Part shown: positions 10,801 to 19,614 of the stretch, one piece after another
Position numbering within the stretch: position 1 is the stretch's first letter
Layout: each line of letters begins with the position of its first letter
Origin: Kumtagia sp044326205
GTDB lineage: Bacteria > Pseudomonadota > Alphaproteobacteria > Rhizobiales > Rhizobiaceae
Direction of reading: 5' to 3'
Length of the DNA stretch: 64,000 bases
Assembly: GCF_044326205.1 (NCBI RefSeq)
Contig: NZ_JBIRCY010000005.1
Span: 1-64,000 of the forward strand
Made by a program: the position numbers and the translations under genes
Notes under the pieces: model-generated
Databases searched by the model: none
What the model saw: only the letters and a program-made list of their open reading frames with translations
Told to the model about the DNA's origin: nothing

Positions 10801-13633
10801 GCTGGAAACCGATGCACTGACGGTGACCAACGGCATCCTGCGCAGCGATGCGATCGACGGCGGTTTCGGCGGAAAAGTGTCGCTCAAGGACGGGTCGATT
10901 ACGCTGAAGCTGAAAGCCGACGTTGTGACTGCCGCTCTGCCGGCGGCGGTGCGGCCTGTGCTCGGGCCAAAACTGACGCTGTCGACTGATCTGGAGCGCG
11001 ACACGGAAGGCAATGTGTCGGCCAATTCACTGGCGTTGCAGTCTGGCGGCGTGACCGGCAGCGGCATCATCAAGCTGAGCAATGGCCAGATCGACGCCAA
11101 CGTGAAGGGCGCGCTTGCCGACATCTCGCCGCTGGCCCAACAGGCGCGGGGCGCCGTGGCCTTCTCGGCCACCGCCAAGGGAGCGCTGGCCACGCCGGAC
11201 GTGACGCTGGCGGTGACCAGCGACAAGATGACGGTTGCGGACCGGGACATCGAGAAGCTGGCGCTGAATGCCTCGGCGAGGGCAGACCTCGCCAACCCGC
11301 AGGCCAATGTTACGCTTACCGGCCGCGTGGCCGGCGAGACGCTGGATGGCAAGGCCGTGCTGAAGTCGACGGGCGGGCGGAGCGAGGTGAGCGACCTCAA
11401 TCTGTCGCTTGGCAAGAACCGCATCGTGGGCGCGCTGACGCTCGACCAGAATTTTGTCCCCGACGGCTCTATCGATTTCGACCTGCCGGATATCGGCCCG
11501 CTGGCGGCACTGGCGCTGGAGACGGTTGAAGGCAGCGTCAAGGGCAAGGCCAATTTCACTCGGCAGGGACAGGCGGCGCAGGCGACGGTGTCGCTGAAGT
11601 CCGATTCGATCACGCGCGGTGACATCGTGGTGCGCGCGGTTGCGGTCGATGCGCTGATCACTGACTACATGGTTTCGCCCGGGGTTTCGGGAACGGTGAA
11701 GGCGCAGGAGGTGCGGGCCGGCACGACGGCGGTGCGCGGCATCGACCTGAAGCTTTCGCGCGAGGAGGCGTGGACGCGGTTTTCCGGCGGCGCGTCCGTC
11801 AACGACATTCCGCTGAAGGCTGCCGGCCGCGTCAAGGTCGAGAACGGCACCACCACCGTCGAGCTTGCCTCGGCCGAGGCGACGATGCGCGGCATCAAGG
11901 CCGCGCTTGCACGCGCTTCGACGATCAGCATCGCCGGCGGCCAGACCAAGCTCGGCAATCTGGCGCTGAACGTCGGCGGCGGTTCGGTGACCGTATCGGG
12001 CAGCGCTGGCTCGGTGCTCGACGTGAACGTGGCGATCGCCAGGCTGCCGGCCTCGGTCGTCAACGCCTTCGCGCCGGGGCTTGATACCGGCGGGACGATC
12101 TCCGGCACCGTCAAGGCGACGGGCGCCGCGGCAAATCCGGCCGTCGCCTACACGCTGGACTGGACGGGTGCGCAAACGTCGCAGACGCGTGGCGCCGGGC
12201 TTGGCGGGATGACCATCCGCTCAACAGGCAATTTCGCGTCGCAGCGGCTGACCTTCCAGGCGAATATGAGCGAGGGGTCCGGGCTGGCGCTGAAGGGTGG
12301 CGGTACGGTGGCGATGGGCGCCCCGCCACGGCTCGACCTGAAGTTCGACGGCGGCGTGCCGTTCGGTTTCCTGGCGGAAAAGCTTGCGGCGCAGGGGCTT
12401 TCCTTGACGGGTACGGCCAACGTCAACATGACGGTGACCGGCGCGGCCACGGCCCCGGTGATCGGCGGCAGCGTGCGCACCTCCGGCGCGCGCCTCGTCG
12501 ACGCCAAGACGGGCATCGCGGTCAACGAGATCGCCGCCGACATCGCGCTCGGAGGCGGGCGGGCGACGATCAGCCGGGCCAGCGGCAAATTGTCGAGCGG
12601 CGGCTCGGTATCGGCATCCGGCACGGTCGGCATCGATCCGGCGCGGGGCTTTCCGGGCGACATCGCCGTGAAGCTTACCGACGCCCGTTATACGGACGGC
12701 GAGGTGGTGACCACGACGGCGTCCGGCGACCTGACAGTGAAAGGGCCACTGGCGTCGGCGCCGGTGATCGGGGGAACCGTCAACCTGTCGCGTACGGTCA
12801 TCTCGATTCCGCAACGACTGCCCAGTTCGCTGACGGCGCTCGACGTCCAACACAGGAACGCGCCGGCGGCGGTGCGGAGGCAGGACCAGGCATTGTTTCC
12901 GCCGCAGGCAAGCGGCGGCGGCGGTTCGGGCGGGCTGGCGCTCGACCTGACGATCAACGCGCCGCAGCGCATCTTCGTGCAGGGCAGGGGCCTTGACGCC
13001 GAGCTTGGCGGGTCGCTGAAACTGGTCGGGCCGGTGTCGGCGCCGCGCGCTACCGGGCAATTCACCATGCGCCGGGGCCGGCTGTCGCTGCTCGGCCGGC
13101 GGCTGACGTTTACGCGCGGCAATCTCGGCTTCACCGGGTCGCTGGTGCCGACGCTCGACATGGCGGCGGAATCCAGTGCCAGCGATGCCACGATCACGGT
13201 CGCCGTCACCGGGCCGGCCAACAATCCGAAATTCAGCTTCACCTCGGTGCCAGCGCTGCCCGAGGACGAGGTGCTGGCGCGGCTTATCTTCGGGCAGGCG
13301 ATGGGGAACCTGTCGCCGTTGCAGATCGCGCGGCTGGCAGAGGCCGCCGCCGAACTGGCGGGTGCCGGCGGGACGACCGGGCTCTTGAGTTCACTGCGCG
13401 AAAAACTCGGCGTCGACGATCTCGACGTCAAGTCCAACGCGGACGGCAGTACGGCGGTTTCAGTCGGCAAATACCTGAACGACAAGACTTATTTGACGAT
13501 CGAGGCCGGCGATAAGGCCGGCTCCAGCAAGGCGGCTATCGATCTCGACGTCGGGCGCGGCGTGAAGCTCAGGGGCGAAGCCCATGAGGACGGGGAGGCC
13601 AAGGGCGGCATCTTCTTCGAGCGCGAGTATTGA
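7865..13633 (+). CDS. tamB: Translocation and assembly module protein TamB
   Basis: About 1922 residues. An N-terminal transmembrane anchor (residues about 10-35) is followed by a very long repetitive beta-rich region and a C-terminal TamB/DUF490 domain with the motif LPEDEVLARLIFG near the end. TamB spans the periplasm as a hydrophobic-groove beta-taco and works with TamA. The protein is longer than the usual 1300-1500 residues because residues about 226-756 are repeated as 757-1287 (see repeat entry). The ATG at 7865 directly precedes the membrane anchor and follows the TamA stop by 10 bases, so it is preferred to an upstream in-frame start that would overlap tamA. Confidence 0.93.
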   Translation: MIWVRRFLRILKYTVLIVLAFVVGALAVLTLTGKGRENLASMISDFASSPDRKVRIAGIDGIWSGNFSLNQLVLEDSEGPWLAVRGIEVDWSPISLLWLKFDAERVAAERVEFARLPKPSSKPPAKSGSGSLPVDVSIGALDFPDIALGQPVTGGQVASIAAKGKAMAQASPLTVNADLTVSRTDGTAGEVLAAIDFAPRDNKLDIDLKASEPSGGILANLLGLPGKPAVDIIVTGSGPLANWKGNGTFAVDGNLITTVSATHRQTDAGNVVEAKGDGVFDRFLPERFRPLLAGKADFDLAGTLTKKGGVEIARARIDSGALGVTATGSYDPAGLTDIAMELAAKKGGVPLSFGTEQSPIDIVIGSATVRALGDGRKPGLDISAKLPSVSTNDVRLADLGITLHSDEFDIAARSGPVTGAATAASLTIDNPTVAPLVAGEIRAGLEGTLATDALKISTGTLRSDAIDGNFAGDVSLKDGSITLKLGADVVSAALPPGARPMLGDKVALAADIERDTSGNVSANALSVQSGGLTASGSARLSEGVINADLKGALADISPLAPQASGAIVVSARAKGPLAAPEVEANVTSERLGFGDRAIDDLDLRASGTVDLAAPQASVTLKGSFQGEAIDGKAVVATTDGKREVRDLDFSLGPNKISGKLSLDDKFVPAGTVDFDLPELARLAALAGQTVEGAAKGSAIFAEDGGVPQVKVTLASDSIKREAVSVTNIAIDALVADYLKAPAIAGTIGATLADVMPGQPAADIRMSVNGTMAVISGDGTVSMEGKPVTSFTVAHRMTDAGSQIEAKGDGEFSRFVPERARQFLGGKTNFDVAALLPKTGPISIDHADVSNGALTAKAKGTYDPSGSVDMSVQVGAGQSGLPLSFGTDEAPIDITIGSATARVSGPLAEPKLDIGANLSKVATNDVQLVDLGITLRSDKFNIAARAGAFTGAASAVRLVIDNPTVAPLVAGEVKAQMEGLLETDALTVTNGILRSDAIDGGFGGKVSLKDGSITLKLKADVVTAALPAAVRPVLGPKLTLSTDLERDTEGNVSANSLALQSGGVTGSGIIKLSNGQIDANVKGALADISPLAQQARGAVAFSATAKGALATPDVTLAVTSDKMTVADRDIEKLALNASARADLANPQANVTLTGRVAGETLDGKAVLKSTGGRSEVSDLNLSLGKNRIVGALTLDQNFVPDGSIDFDLPDIGPLAALALETVEGSVKGKANFTRQGQAAQATVSLKSDSITRGDIVVRAVAVDALITDYMVSPGVSGTVKAQEVRAGTTAVRGIDLKLSREEAWTRFSGGASVNDIPLKAAGRVKVENGTTTVELASAEATMRGIKAALARASTISIAGGQTKLGNLALNVGGGSVTVSGSAGSVLDVNVAIARLPASVVNAFAPGLDTGGTISGTVKATGAAANPAVAYTLDWTGAQTSQTRGAGLGGMTIRSTGNFASQRLTFQANMSEGSGLALKGGGTVAMGAPPRLDLKFDGGVPFGFLAEKLAAQGLSLTGTANVNMTVTGAATAPVIGGSVRTSGARLVDAKTGIAVNEIAADIALGGGRATISRASGKLSSGGSVSASGTVGIDPARGFPGDIAVKLTDARYTDGEVVTTTASGDLTVKGPLASAPVIGGTVNLSRTVISIPQRLPSSLTALDVQHRNAPAAVRRQDQALFPPQASGGGGSGGLALDLTINAPQRIFVQGRGLDAELGGSLKLVGPVSAPRATGQFTMRRGRLSLLGRRLTFTRGNLGFTGSLVPTLDMAAESSASDATITVAVTGPANNPKFSFTSVPALPEDEVLARLIFGQAMGNLSPLQIARLAEAAAELAGAGGTTGLLSSLREKLGVDDLDVKSNADGSTAVSVGKYLNDKTYLTIEAGDKAGSSKAAIDLDVGRGVKLRGEAHEDGEAKGGIFFEREY
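8540..11725 (+). repeat. Tandem 1593-bp (531-residue) duplication inside tamB
   Basis: Two consecutive diverged units, 8540-10132 and 10133-11725. Matching landmarks are 1593 bases apart, for example EAKGDG (8678 and 10271) and the GALADISPLA block (about 9510 and 11105). The two copies differ at many residues, so the duplication is old but kept in frame. Unit boundaries are approximate because the beta-repeat structure is quasi-periodic. Confidence 0.8.
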
Positions 13634-13772
13634 GACCGCTGGTAGCTGCCAGTCTGCGTGGCACTTGCGGTGTCTCTCCGAAACATCGCCTTGATGAACG
13701 GTCACATGACGATTGTAATCGTCGAGGCCGGGCATATCATCGCCATTGTCAGGCACATGGGAGGCTCGCGGT

Positions 13773-14729
13773 TTGAAGATCAGCGCCACCAGGGAAGAGG
13801 CTGTCGCGATCCTCGCAGCCATGCGCGATGTATCCGGCCTGGACCGCGCTCTGACCGAGGCGGACCGCGCCAGCCTCGTGGCAGCAGCTCACTGGATATT
13901 CGGGATCGCGGACCCGGTCGATGCCGACCGCCTCCCGGCTGGTGATCCGGCCGCGCTGGCCGCGGCGCTCGAAACACCCGCGCTCAGAGAAGAGGCTATC
14001 CGCTTCATCGCCGTCTCGGCCTTCGTCGACGGCAGCCTCGATCCGGCCAAGATACGGCGCGTCCTCGCCTATGCGGCGGCCGTCGGCGTCGAAGGGGATT
14101 ACATCGACGAAATCACCCAGGCAGCGAAAGGCAATCTCCAGTGGGCGCTCGGCCACATGGTGCGCGACAATCTGGAATCGATTACCGGCAAACCCTGGGC
14201 GGACGGCCCGAACCGCGATGCCGAGGCGCTGGCGTTCCTGCTCCCCTATCGTGGCGGCAAGGCCGATCCGGCACTGGCCGCGCGCTTTCGTACCCTTGCA
14301 GACCTTCACGAGGGCAGCTTCGGACGCGCTTTCCTCGATCATTTTGACAGGAATGGTTACGCGCTGCCCGGCGAGCCGGACGCCCTCAATCTGGTGTTTT
14401 CGCTTCCGCACGATTCCAGCCATGTGTTCGCCGGCTACGACACAACTCCGCGCGGCGAGTTGCTTGTTTCTACTTTTACCGCCGCGATGCATCCCGTGCA
14501 CCCGATATCCGGCCACGTCCTGCCCGTGATCTTCTCCTGGCATCTCGGCATCAAGATCAACGATGTCGCGAAATCGGCGGAGGGCGCGATGGACCCTTCG
14601 GAATTCTGGCATGCCTGGGCACGGGGCGAAGCGATGAAGATCGACATTTTCGGGCCGGACTGGGATTTCTGGGCTTGGGCCGCCCGCCCACTTGCCGATC
14701 TGCGCCGGCAATATCTCGGCGATGGATGA
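13773..14729 (+). CDS. TerB-like / Coq4-like two-domain protein
   Basis: About 318 residues with no signal peptide. The N-terminal half resembles a TerB-type helical domain (AIRFIAVSAFVDG around residues 75-90). The C-terminal half carries H213-D214-x-x-H217-x11-E229, the HDxxH-x11-E metal-type motif of the ubiquinone biosynthesis factor Coq4, within HDSSHVFAGYD. The likely start is TTG at 13773, 8 bases after a strong GGGAGG; another in-frame TTG lies at 13746. It follows tamB and converges on the next gene. Function is unknown: Coq4-like proteins act in quinone C1 decarboxylation or hydroxylation, but that role is only an inference here. Confidence 0.75.
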   Translation: MKISATREEAVAILAAMRDVSGLDRALTEADRASLVAAAHWIFGIADPVDADRLPAGDPAALAAALETPALREEAIRFIAVSAFVDGSLDPAKIRRVLAYAAAVGVEGDYIDEITQAAKGNLQWALGHMVRDNLESITGKPWADGPNRDAEALAFLLPYRGGKADPALAARFRTLADLHEGSFGRAFLDHFDRNGYALPGEPDALNLVFSLPHDSSHVFAGYDTTPRGELLVSTFTAAMHPVHPISGHVLPVIFSWHLGIKINDVAKSAEGAMDPSEFWHAWARGEAMKIDIFGPDWDFWAWAARPLADLRRQYLGDG

Positions 14730-14753
14730 GGACTGGCTGTTCGGCCGGGCGCG

Positions 14754-15242
14754 CTACGGGCCGAGCGTCGCCCTAGGTCCACCCATGCGATTGTCGGTCA
14801 GCGGTTTCTCGTCCGGAGACCACGGCCAGGGCGAGAGATCGTCGCGCGAATCGGCGCTGATCGAAACATGCATATGCTTGGTGTGGGGATTGGTCCCGAT
14901 ATACGGCTCCCACGCCTTGTGCTTTTCCGGCCCGTAATAACGCGGCGACGTGCAGCTTTCGTCCGCCTGCCGCCGGTGCGGTTGATCCGTAAAGCAAATC
15001 TGCTTGTTCCAGATCACATAGGTGACGCGGGAATCCCAAACCACATCCTTCGACAGTTCCTCGCAGTCGACGCCATTGGCCGGATCGTGCGTCAGGTCGA
15101 AGGCATTGCCGTCATTGTGGTCGCTCTTGCGGGCCTGATGCGCCGCGTCGCCCATGATGCCGTCGCTGGCGCGATTGCGTTTCGGCCAGCGAAGCGTCGC
15201 GTCCGACAACGCCTTTCGACATGCTGGTGCCGCGGTTGCCAT
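14754..15242 (-). CDS. Peptidase M15-like (D-Ala-D-Ala carboxypeptidase/endolysin-like) protein
   Basis: 162 residues from the ATG at 15242. The zinc-peptidase signature of the M15 / Hedgehog-type fold is visible: SDHNDGNAFD (H42, D49) and a C-terminal HTKHMHV (H123, H125). No signal peptide is seen, so it may be cytosolic, like an endolysin, or exported some other way. Four cysteines lie in the domain. It could be a domesticated phage lysin or a peptidoglycan hydrolase. The gene converges on the TerB/Coq4-like gene 24 bases away. Confidence 0.7.
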   Translation of the reverse strand: MATAAPACRKALSDATLRWPKRNRASDGIMGDAAHQARKSDHNDGNAFDLTHDPANGVDCEELSKDVVWDSRVTYVIWNKQICFTDQPHRRQADESCTSPRYYGPEKHKAWEPYIGTNPHTKHMHVSISADSRDDLSPWPWSPDEKPLTDNRMGGPRATLGP

Positions 15243-15627
15243 ATCGAGCCTCTCCAGAATGCGCCGCGTTGGCGGCTGTGGTCGCAGGGCCCCCAATAAT
15301 GAAATTTACCCCGGTGTTGTAACTGCGCAATGCCGTTGTGCGAGCGCGTCGGTTTCATAGCGCGGATCGCAAAACCGCCGGTGGCACGACAGGCGGCGGG
15401 TTGTGGTCCTTATGCCGCCGGGCGATGTCTCATATCATTCCGGAAAATCAAGAATCGGATCACGCAATCGCAGATTTGCGAATTTGCGTCATTCTTGTCG
15501 TATTCGCGCGTACCGCCCCTCCCGCAAAGTTGCACATTCCGTCACGGGAACACCCTCCCTCCGCTTTGACAAGGCGGTGCGGATGCGGAATGGTAACGGC
15601 GAAAAGCCAACAGAGCGGGAGTTTGCA
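15243..15627. other. 385-base intergenic region upstream of the peptide ABC operon
   Basis: Divergent region between the peptidase gene (minus) and the ABC binding-protein gene (plus). Several short frames cross it but none has a recognisable product. The part nearest the operon (15440-15560) is less GC-rich and presumably holds the operon promoter. A purine-rich GCGGGAG at about 15615-15621 is the ribosome binding site of the binding-protein gene. No specific operator was recognised. Confidence 0.5.
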
Positions 15628-17280
15628 ATGACATTCTACAAGAGCAACGGCGATCGCGTTCCGGCGCACATCGAAAAGATGGCCGAAGGCGTGAAAGCAG
15701 GATCGATGGATCGCCGCGAATTCCTGGCGCTGGCCAGCGTGTTCGGCGCCTCCACCGCGATGGCCTACGGCATGATCGGCCTCGCCGCGCCGACGCCGGC
15801 GATGGCGCAGGAGCCAAAGAAGGGCGGCGTGCTGAAGGTCGCCATGTGGGTCAAGGATCCGAAAGATCCGCGCCTCGCCGACTGGTCGGAAATCTCCAAC
15901 GCCGAACGCCAGGCGCTCGAGCCGCTGGTCAAGTACACCAGGGACTACACGTTCGAGCCCTATCTGCTGGAAGGCTGGGAGATCAACGACGACGCCACCG
16001 AATACACGCTGAAGCTGCGCCCGGGCGTGACCTGGAACAATGGCGACACTTTCACGGCCGAAGACGTGATCTTCAATTTCACGCGCTGGGCCGACAAGAG
16101 CGCCGAGGGCAACTCGATGCCGGGCCGCCTCGGCACGCTGGTCGACGAAGCCAGCGGCAAGCTGCGCGAAGGCTCGGTCGAAAAGGTCGACGACATGACG
16201 GTGAAGCTGAAGCTCACCAAGCCGGACATTGCACTGATCCCGCAACTCTGCGACTACCCGGCGCTGGTCGTGCACCGCTCCTTCGACGAGACCGGCGCGA
16301 ATTTCGTGAAGAATCCGATCGGCACCGGGCCTTTCGAACTCGTCTCCTATGATGTCGGCCAGAAGGTGGTCTACAAGCGCCGCGAGAACGGCAAGTGGTG
16401 GAACGGCGAAGCCTATCTCGACGGCGTCGAGTTCATCGACTATGGCACCGATCCGTCGGCGATGGTGTCGGCCTTCGAGGCGGGCGAGGTCCATACCAAC
16501 CACGAGACGTCCGCCGACTATGTAACGATCCTCGAGGGCGTCGGCGCCGTCACTTCCGAGGTGGTGACCGCAGCGACGATCGTGGCGCGTACCAACGTCA
16601 ACAACAAGCCCTATGACGACCAGAAGGTGCGCAACGCGCTGCAACTCGGTGTCGACAACGCCATCGTCCTGCAGCTCGGCTACGGCAACGCCGGCGTGCC
16701 GGCGGAAAACCACCACGTGGCGCCGATCCACCCTGAATATGTCGAGCTGCCGAAGGTGCCGCGCGACGCCGCGAAGGCCAAGGCGCTGATGGCGGAAGCC
16801 GGGCAGGCCGATTTCGAGCATGACCTGATCACGGTCGACGAGGACTGGCACAAGAACACCGGCGATGCTATCGCCGCGCAGCTTCGCGACGCCGGCATCA
16901 AGGTGAAGCGCACGGTTCTGCCCGGCTCTACCTTCTGGAACGACTGGACGAAATATCCGTACTCGATGACCAACTGGAACATGCGCCCGCTGGGCATCCA
17001 GGTGGTGGCCATCGCCTACCGCACCGGCGAGGCATGGAACGAGGCCGGCTATTCCAATCCGGAGCTCGACAAGAAGATCGGCGAGGCACTGTCGATCGTC
17101 GATGCCGAGAAGCGCAAGGCACCGATGGGTGAGATCGAAAAGATCCTGCAGGATTCCGGCATCATCATCCAGCCTTACTGGCGCAAGCTCTACAACAGCT
17201 CGATGCCGTCGGTGAAAAATCACGGAATGCACCCAACGTTCGAGCATGATTTCGGCAAAGTGTGGCTCGACGAAGCTTGA
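15628..17280 (+). CDS. ABC transporter substrate-binding protein, peptide/opine family 5
   Basis: 550 residues of the SBP_bac_5 (DppA/OppA) family. A twin-arginine signal (DRREFLALASVFG, about residues 26-38, then a hydrophobic stretch ending AMAQ) indicates Tat export. The KKGGVLKVA start of the mature domain and the EPLLEGWEINDDAT-type region are typical. It heads an operon with two permeases and a fused ATPase. The ligand is not readable; nearby methylamine genes allow a methylated amine or small peptide. The ATG at 15628 is preceded by GCGGGAG. Confidence 0.9.
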   Translation: MTFYKSNGDRVPAHIEKMAEGVKAGSMDRREFLALASVFGASTAMAYGMIGLAAPTPAMAQEPKKGGVLKVAMWVKDPKDPRLADWSEISNAERQALEPLVKYTRDYTFEPYLLEGWEINDDATEYTLKLRPGVTWNNGDTFTAEDVIFNFTRWADKSAEGNSMPGRLGTLVDEASGKLREGSVEKVDDMTVKLKLTKPDIALIPQLCDYPALVVHRSFDETGANFVKNPIGTGPFELVSYDVGQKVVYKRRENGKWWNGEAYLDGVEFIDYGTDPSAMVSAFEAGEVHTNHETSADYVTILEGVGAVTSEVVTAATIVARTNVNNKPYDDQKVRNALQLGVDNAIVLQLGYGNAGVPAENHHVAPIHPEYVELPKVPRDAAKAKALMAEAGQADFEHDLITVDEDWHKNTGDAIAAQLRDAGIKVKRTVLPGSTFWNDWTKYPYSMTNWNMRPLGIQVVAIAYRTGEAWNEAGYSNPELDKKIGEALSIVDAEKRKAPMGEIEKILQDSGIIIQPYWRKLYNSSMPSVKNHGMHPTFEHDFGKVWLDEA

Positions 17281-17293
17281 TCGGCGACTTTAC

Positions 17294-17318
17294 GAAAGGG
17301 GGCGGCTCGCCCCCTTTC
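17294..17318 (+). terminator. Intercistronic hairpin after the binding-protein gene
   Basis: GAAAGGGGG (17294-17302) pairs with CCCCCTTTC (17310-17318) over a 7-base loop. There is no T tract. Such hairpins between a binding-protein gene and its permeases usually cause partial termination or protect the upstream mRNA, giving excess binding protein. Confidence 0.6.
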
Positions 17319-17369
17319 CCGCCTTATCGGGGTGACGACTACTGACCCCAACCCGCACGGCAGGGGGCG

Positions 17370-18410
17370 ATGATGCTTGCTTTTGTTCTGCGCCGTCTCG
17401 GCACCATGCTCATCACCATGGTCTGCCTGACGATGGTTGTGTTCTTCATGGTCAATCTCGAACCGAACCTGAAGAAGCTGGCGATCAGCCAGCTCGACAT
17501 GCGCACGCCTGCCGACCAGCTCGAAAGCTGGCTGGTCAAGAACGGTTATAGGCAGAACTTTTTCGTGCGCTACGGCCAGTGGATCGGCGTGGTGCGCAAG
17601 CAGCCGAACATCGATGCCGCGACCGGCAAGGCGACACCGCGCTTCTCCTTCTGCAACGAGCCGGCCGAGCCGTATTTCGGCGGCATCCTGCAAGGCGATT
17701 TCGGCTGCTCGACAAAATTCAAGACGACGGTGTCGACGAAGCTCTGGCCGGCGCTGGGCGCCACCGGCATCCTCATGTTCTGGGTAATGGCGACGATGGT
17801 TCCGATCGCGCTGCTGGTCGGCATCCTCGCCGGCATGCGCGAGGGCTCGCGCTTGGATCGAACGCTGTCCGTCGCGTCAATCGCCACGACGGCGACGCCC
17901 GAATATGTGTCAGGCGTCATCTTCACCGTCATCTTCGCCTCGTGGCTCGGCTGGCTGAACGGCTCCGCCGCCTCGGCGCCCGGGCAGGGCATCACCTTCT
18001 ATAATTTCACGCTGCCGGTGATGACGATGGCGGTCTACGGCATCGGCTACATCGCCCGCATGACCCGCGCCTCGATGGTCGAGGTGATGACGCAGCAATA
18101 TATCCGCACCGCGCGGCTGAAAGGCCTGAGCTTTTCGAACGTCGTCATCAAGCACGCGCTGCGCAACGCGCTGATCGCGCCATTCACGGTGATCATGCTG
18201 CAGTTTCCCTGGCTGCTCACCGGCGTGGTCATCGTCGAGACTATGTTCCGCTATCAGGGTTTCGGCTTCACACTGGTGGAGGCGGCGGGCAACAATGACA
18301 TCGACCTGTTGCTCGGCTGCTCGCTGGTCTCGGTGTTCGTCGTGCTTTTCACGCAGTTGATCTCCGATGTCGGCTACGCCTATCTCAACCCGCGCATCCG
18401 CGTGCAGTAG
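17370..18410 (+). CDS. ABC transporter permease (DppB/OppB type)
   Basis: 346-residue inner membrane protein. A first transmembrane helix (about 8-30), a periplasmic segment, then five helices in the binding-protein-dependent permease domain. The EAA cytoplasmic loop is seen as TARLKGLSFSNVVIKHALRN. It follows the binding-protein gene after a hairpin and precedes the second permease by 12 bases. The start at 17370 is preceded by CAGGGGG. Confidence 0.93.
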   Translation: MMLAFVLRRLGTMLITMVCLTMVVFFMVNLEPNLKKLAISQLDMRTPADQLESWLVKNGYRQNFFVRYGQWIGVVRKQPNIDAATGKATPRFSFCNEPAEPYFGGILQGDFGCSTKFKTTVSTKLWPALGATGILMFWVMATMVPIALLVGILAGMREGSRLDRTLSVASIATTATPEYVSGVIFTVIFASWLGWLNGSAASAPGQGITFYNFTLPVMTMAVYGIGYIARMTRASMVEVMTQQYIRTARLKGLSFSNVVIKHALRNALIAPFTVIMLQFPWLLTGVVIVETMFRYQGFGFTLVEAAGNNDIDLLLGCSLVSVFVVLFTQLISDVGYAYLNPRIRVQ

Positions 18411-18422
18411 GAGCGAACGCCC

Positions 18423-19580
18423 ATGCAAGTGGAATATATCGGCGCCCTCCAGATCATTCTCGGCGTGATCGCGCGGTTCTGGCCGGTCTGGCTGGCGATG
18501 GCGATCGTGATCGGCGCCAGCGTCGTCTACAAGAAGAAGCTCGGCCTCTACGGCCAGATCTACGACAACAATGTCGGCATCGCCGGCGTGCTGATCTGCT
18601 TCTTCTGGCTGTTCACGGCGATATTCGCCTCGACGGTGGCGCCCTACGATCCGCTCGCGCAGATACCGGTGATGAAGGACGCACTGCCGGGCGCCATCGT
18701 TCCAGACGCAGGCGGCATCTACTATTTCGGCGGCGACAAGCTGGCGCGCGATATCTTCAGCCGCATGGTCTATGGCAGCCAGATCGTGCTGATCATCGCG
18801 CCGGCCGCCACCATGTTCGCGATCATGGTTGGCGTCACGCTGGGTCTTCCGGCTGGTTATTATGGCGGCAGGATTGACTCGGTCCTGTCGTTCCTCGCCA
18901 ATCTGGTGCTGGCCTTCCCCGTCATCCTGCTGTTCTACCTGCTGGTGACCCCCGGTATCATGGACACGCCAATCCCCTACGGGCTGGCCGGGGTGTTCTT
19001 CCTGTTCCCGATCATCTTCTTTGCCACGTTGTTCTACACGCGCTTCAAGAACCGTCCTGACCGGCTCTACATCCTGCTCGGCCTGACGATCGTTCTCGGC
19101 GGCTGGATCTATCTCGGCCTGGTCTTCGACGCCGATCCGCTCGGCATCGTCCACATCGATCCCAACCAGCTCAATATCTTCGTGGCCGTGGTGTTCGCGT
19201 CCAGTCCTGGTGTGTTCCGCATCGTTCGTGGCCTAGTGATGGACATCAAGACGCGCGACTACATCGCCGCCGCTCAGACGCGCGGCGAGAGCCCGTGGTA
19301 CATCATGCTGTGGGAAATCCTGCCCAACGCGCGGGGGCCGCTGATCGTCGATGCTTGCCTGCGCATCGGCTATACGACGATCCTGCTCGGCACGCTGGGT
19401 TATTTCGGCTTGGGCCTTGCGCCGGAAAGCCCGGACTGGGGCACCGCGATCAAGGACGCCAGCCGCCTGCTGCGCTCCTTCATCCATCCAGCGCTGCCGC
19501 CGACCATCGCGCTGATGAGTTTCGTGCTCGGGCTGAACCTGTTGGCCGACGCGCTGCGCGAGCAATCGCTGAAGGACTGA
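18423..19580 (+). CDS. ABC transporter permease (DppC/OppC type)
   Basis: 385 residues. It has an N-terminal helix pair, then the OppC-type permease domain with an EAA-loop region around AAQTRGESPWYIMLWEILPN. An insert of extra membrane/linker sequence (about residues 180-250) makes it longer than typical DppC (about 300). It is the heterodimer partner of the preceding permease. The C-terminus GLNLLADALREQSLKD is typical of the family. Confidence 0.92.
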   Translation: MQVEYIGALQIILGVIARFWPVWLAMAIVIGASVVYKKKLGLYGQIYDNNVGIAGVLICFFWLFTAIFASTVAPYDPLAQIPVMKDALPGAIVPDAGGIYYFGGDKLARDIFSRMVYGSQIVLIIAPAATMFAIMVGVTLGLPAGYYGGRIDSVLSFLANLVLAFPVILLFYLLVTPGIMDTPIPYGLAGVFFLFPIIFFATLFYTRFKNRPDRLYILLGLTIVLGGWIYLGLVFDADPLGIVHIDPNQLNIFVAVVFASSPGVFRIVRGLVMDIKTRDYIAAAQTRGESPWYIMLWEILPNARGPLIVDACLRIGYTTILLGTLGYFGLGLAPESPDWGTAIKDASRLLRSFIHPALPPTIALMSFVLGLNLLADALREQSLKD

Positions 19581-19614
19581 GACCGAACTGCCGCTAGCGA
19601 CCGAGGAGCCAGCC

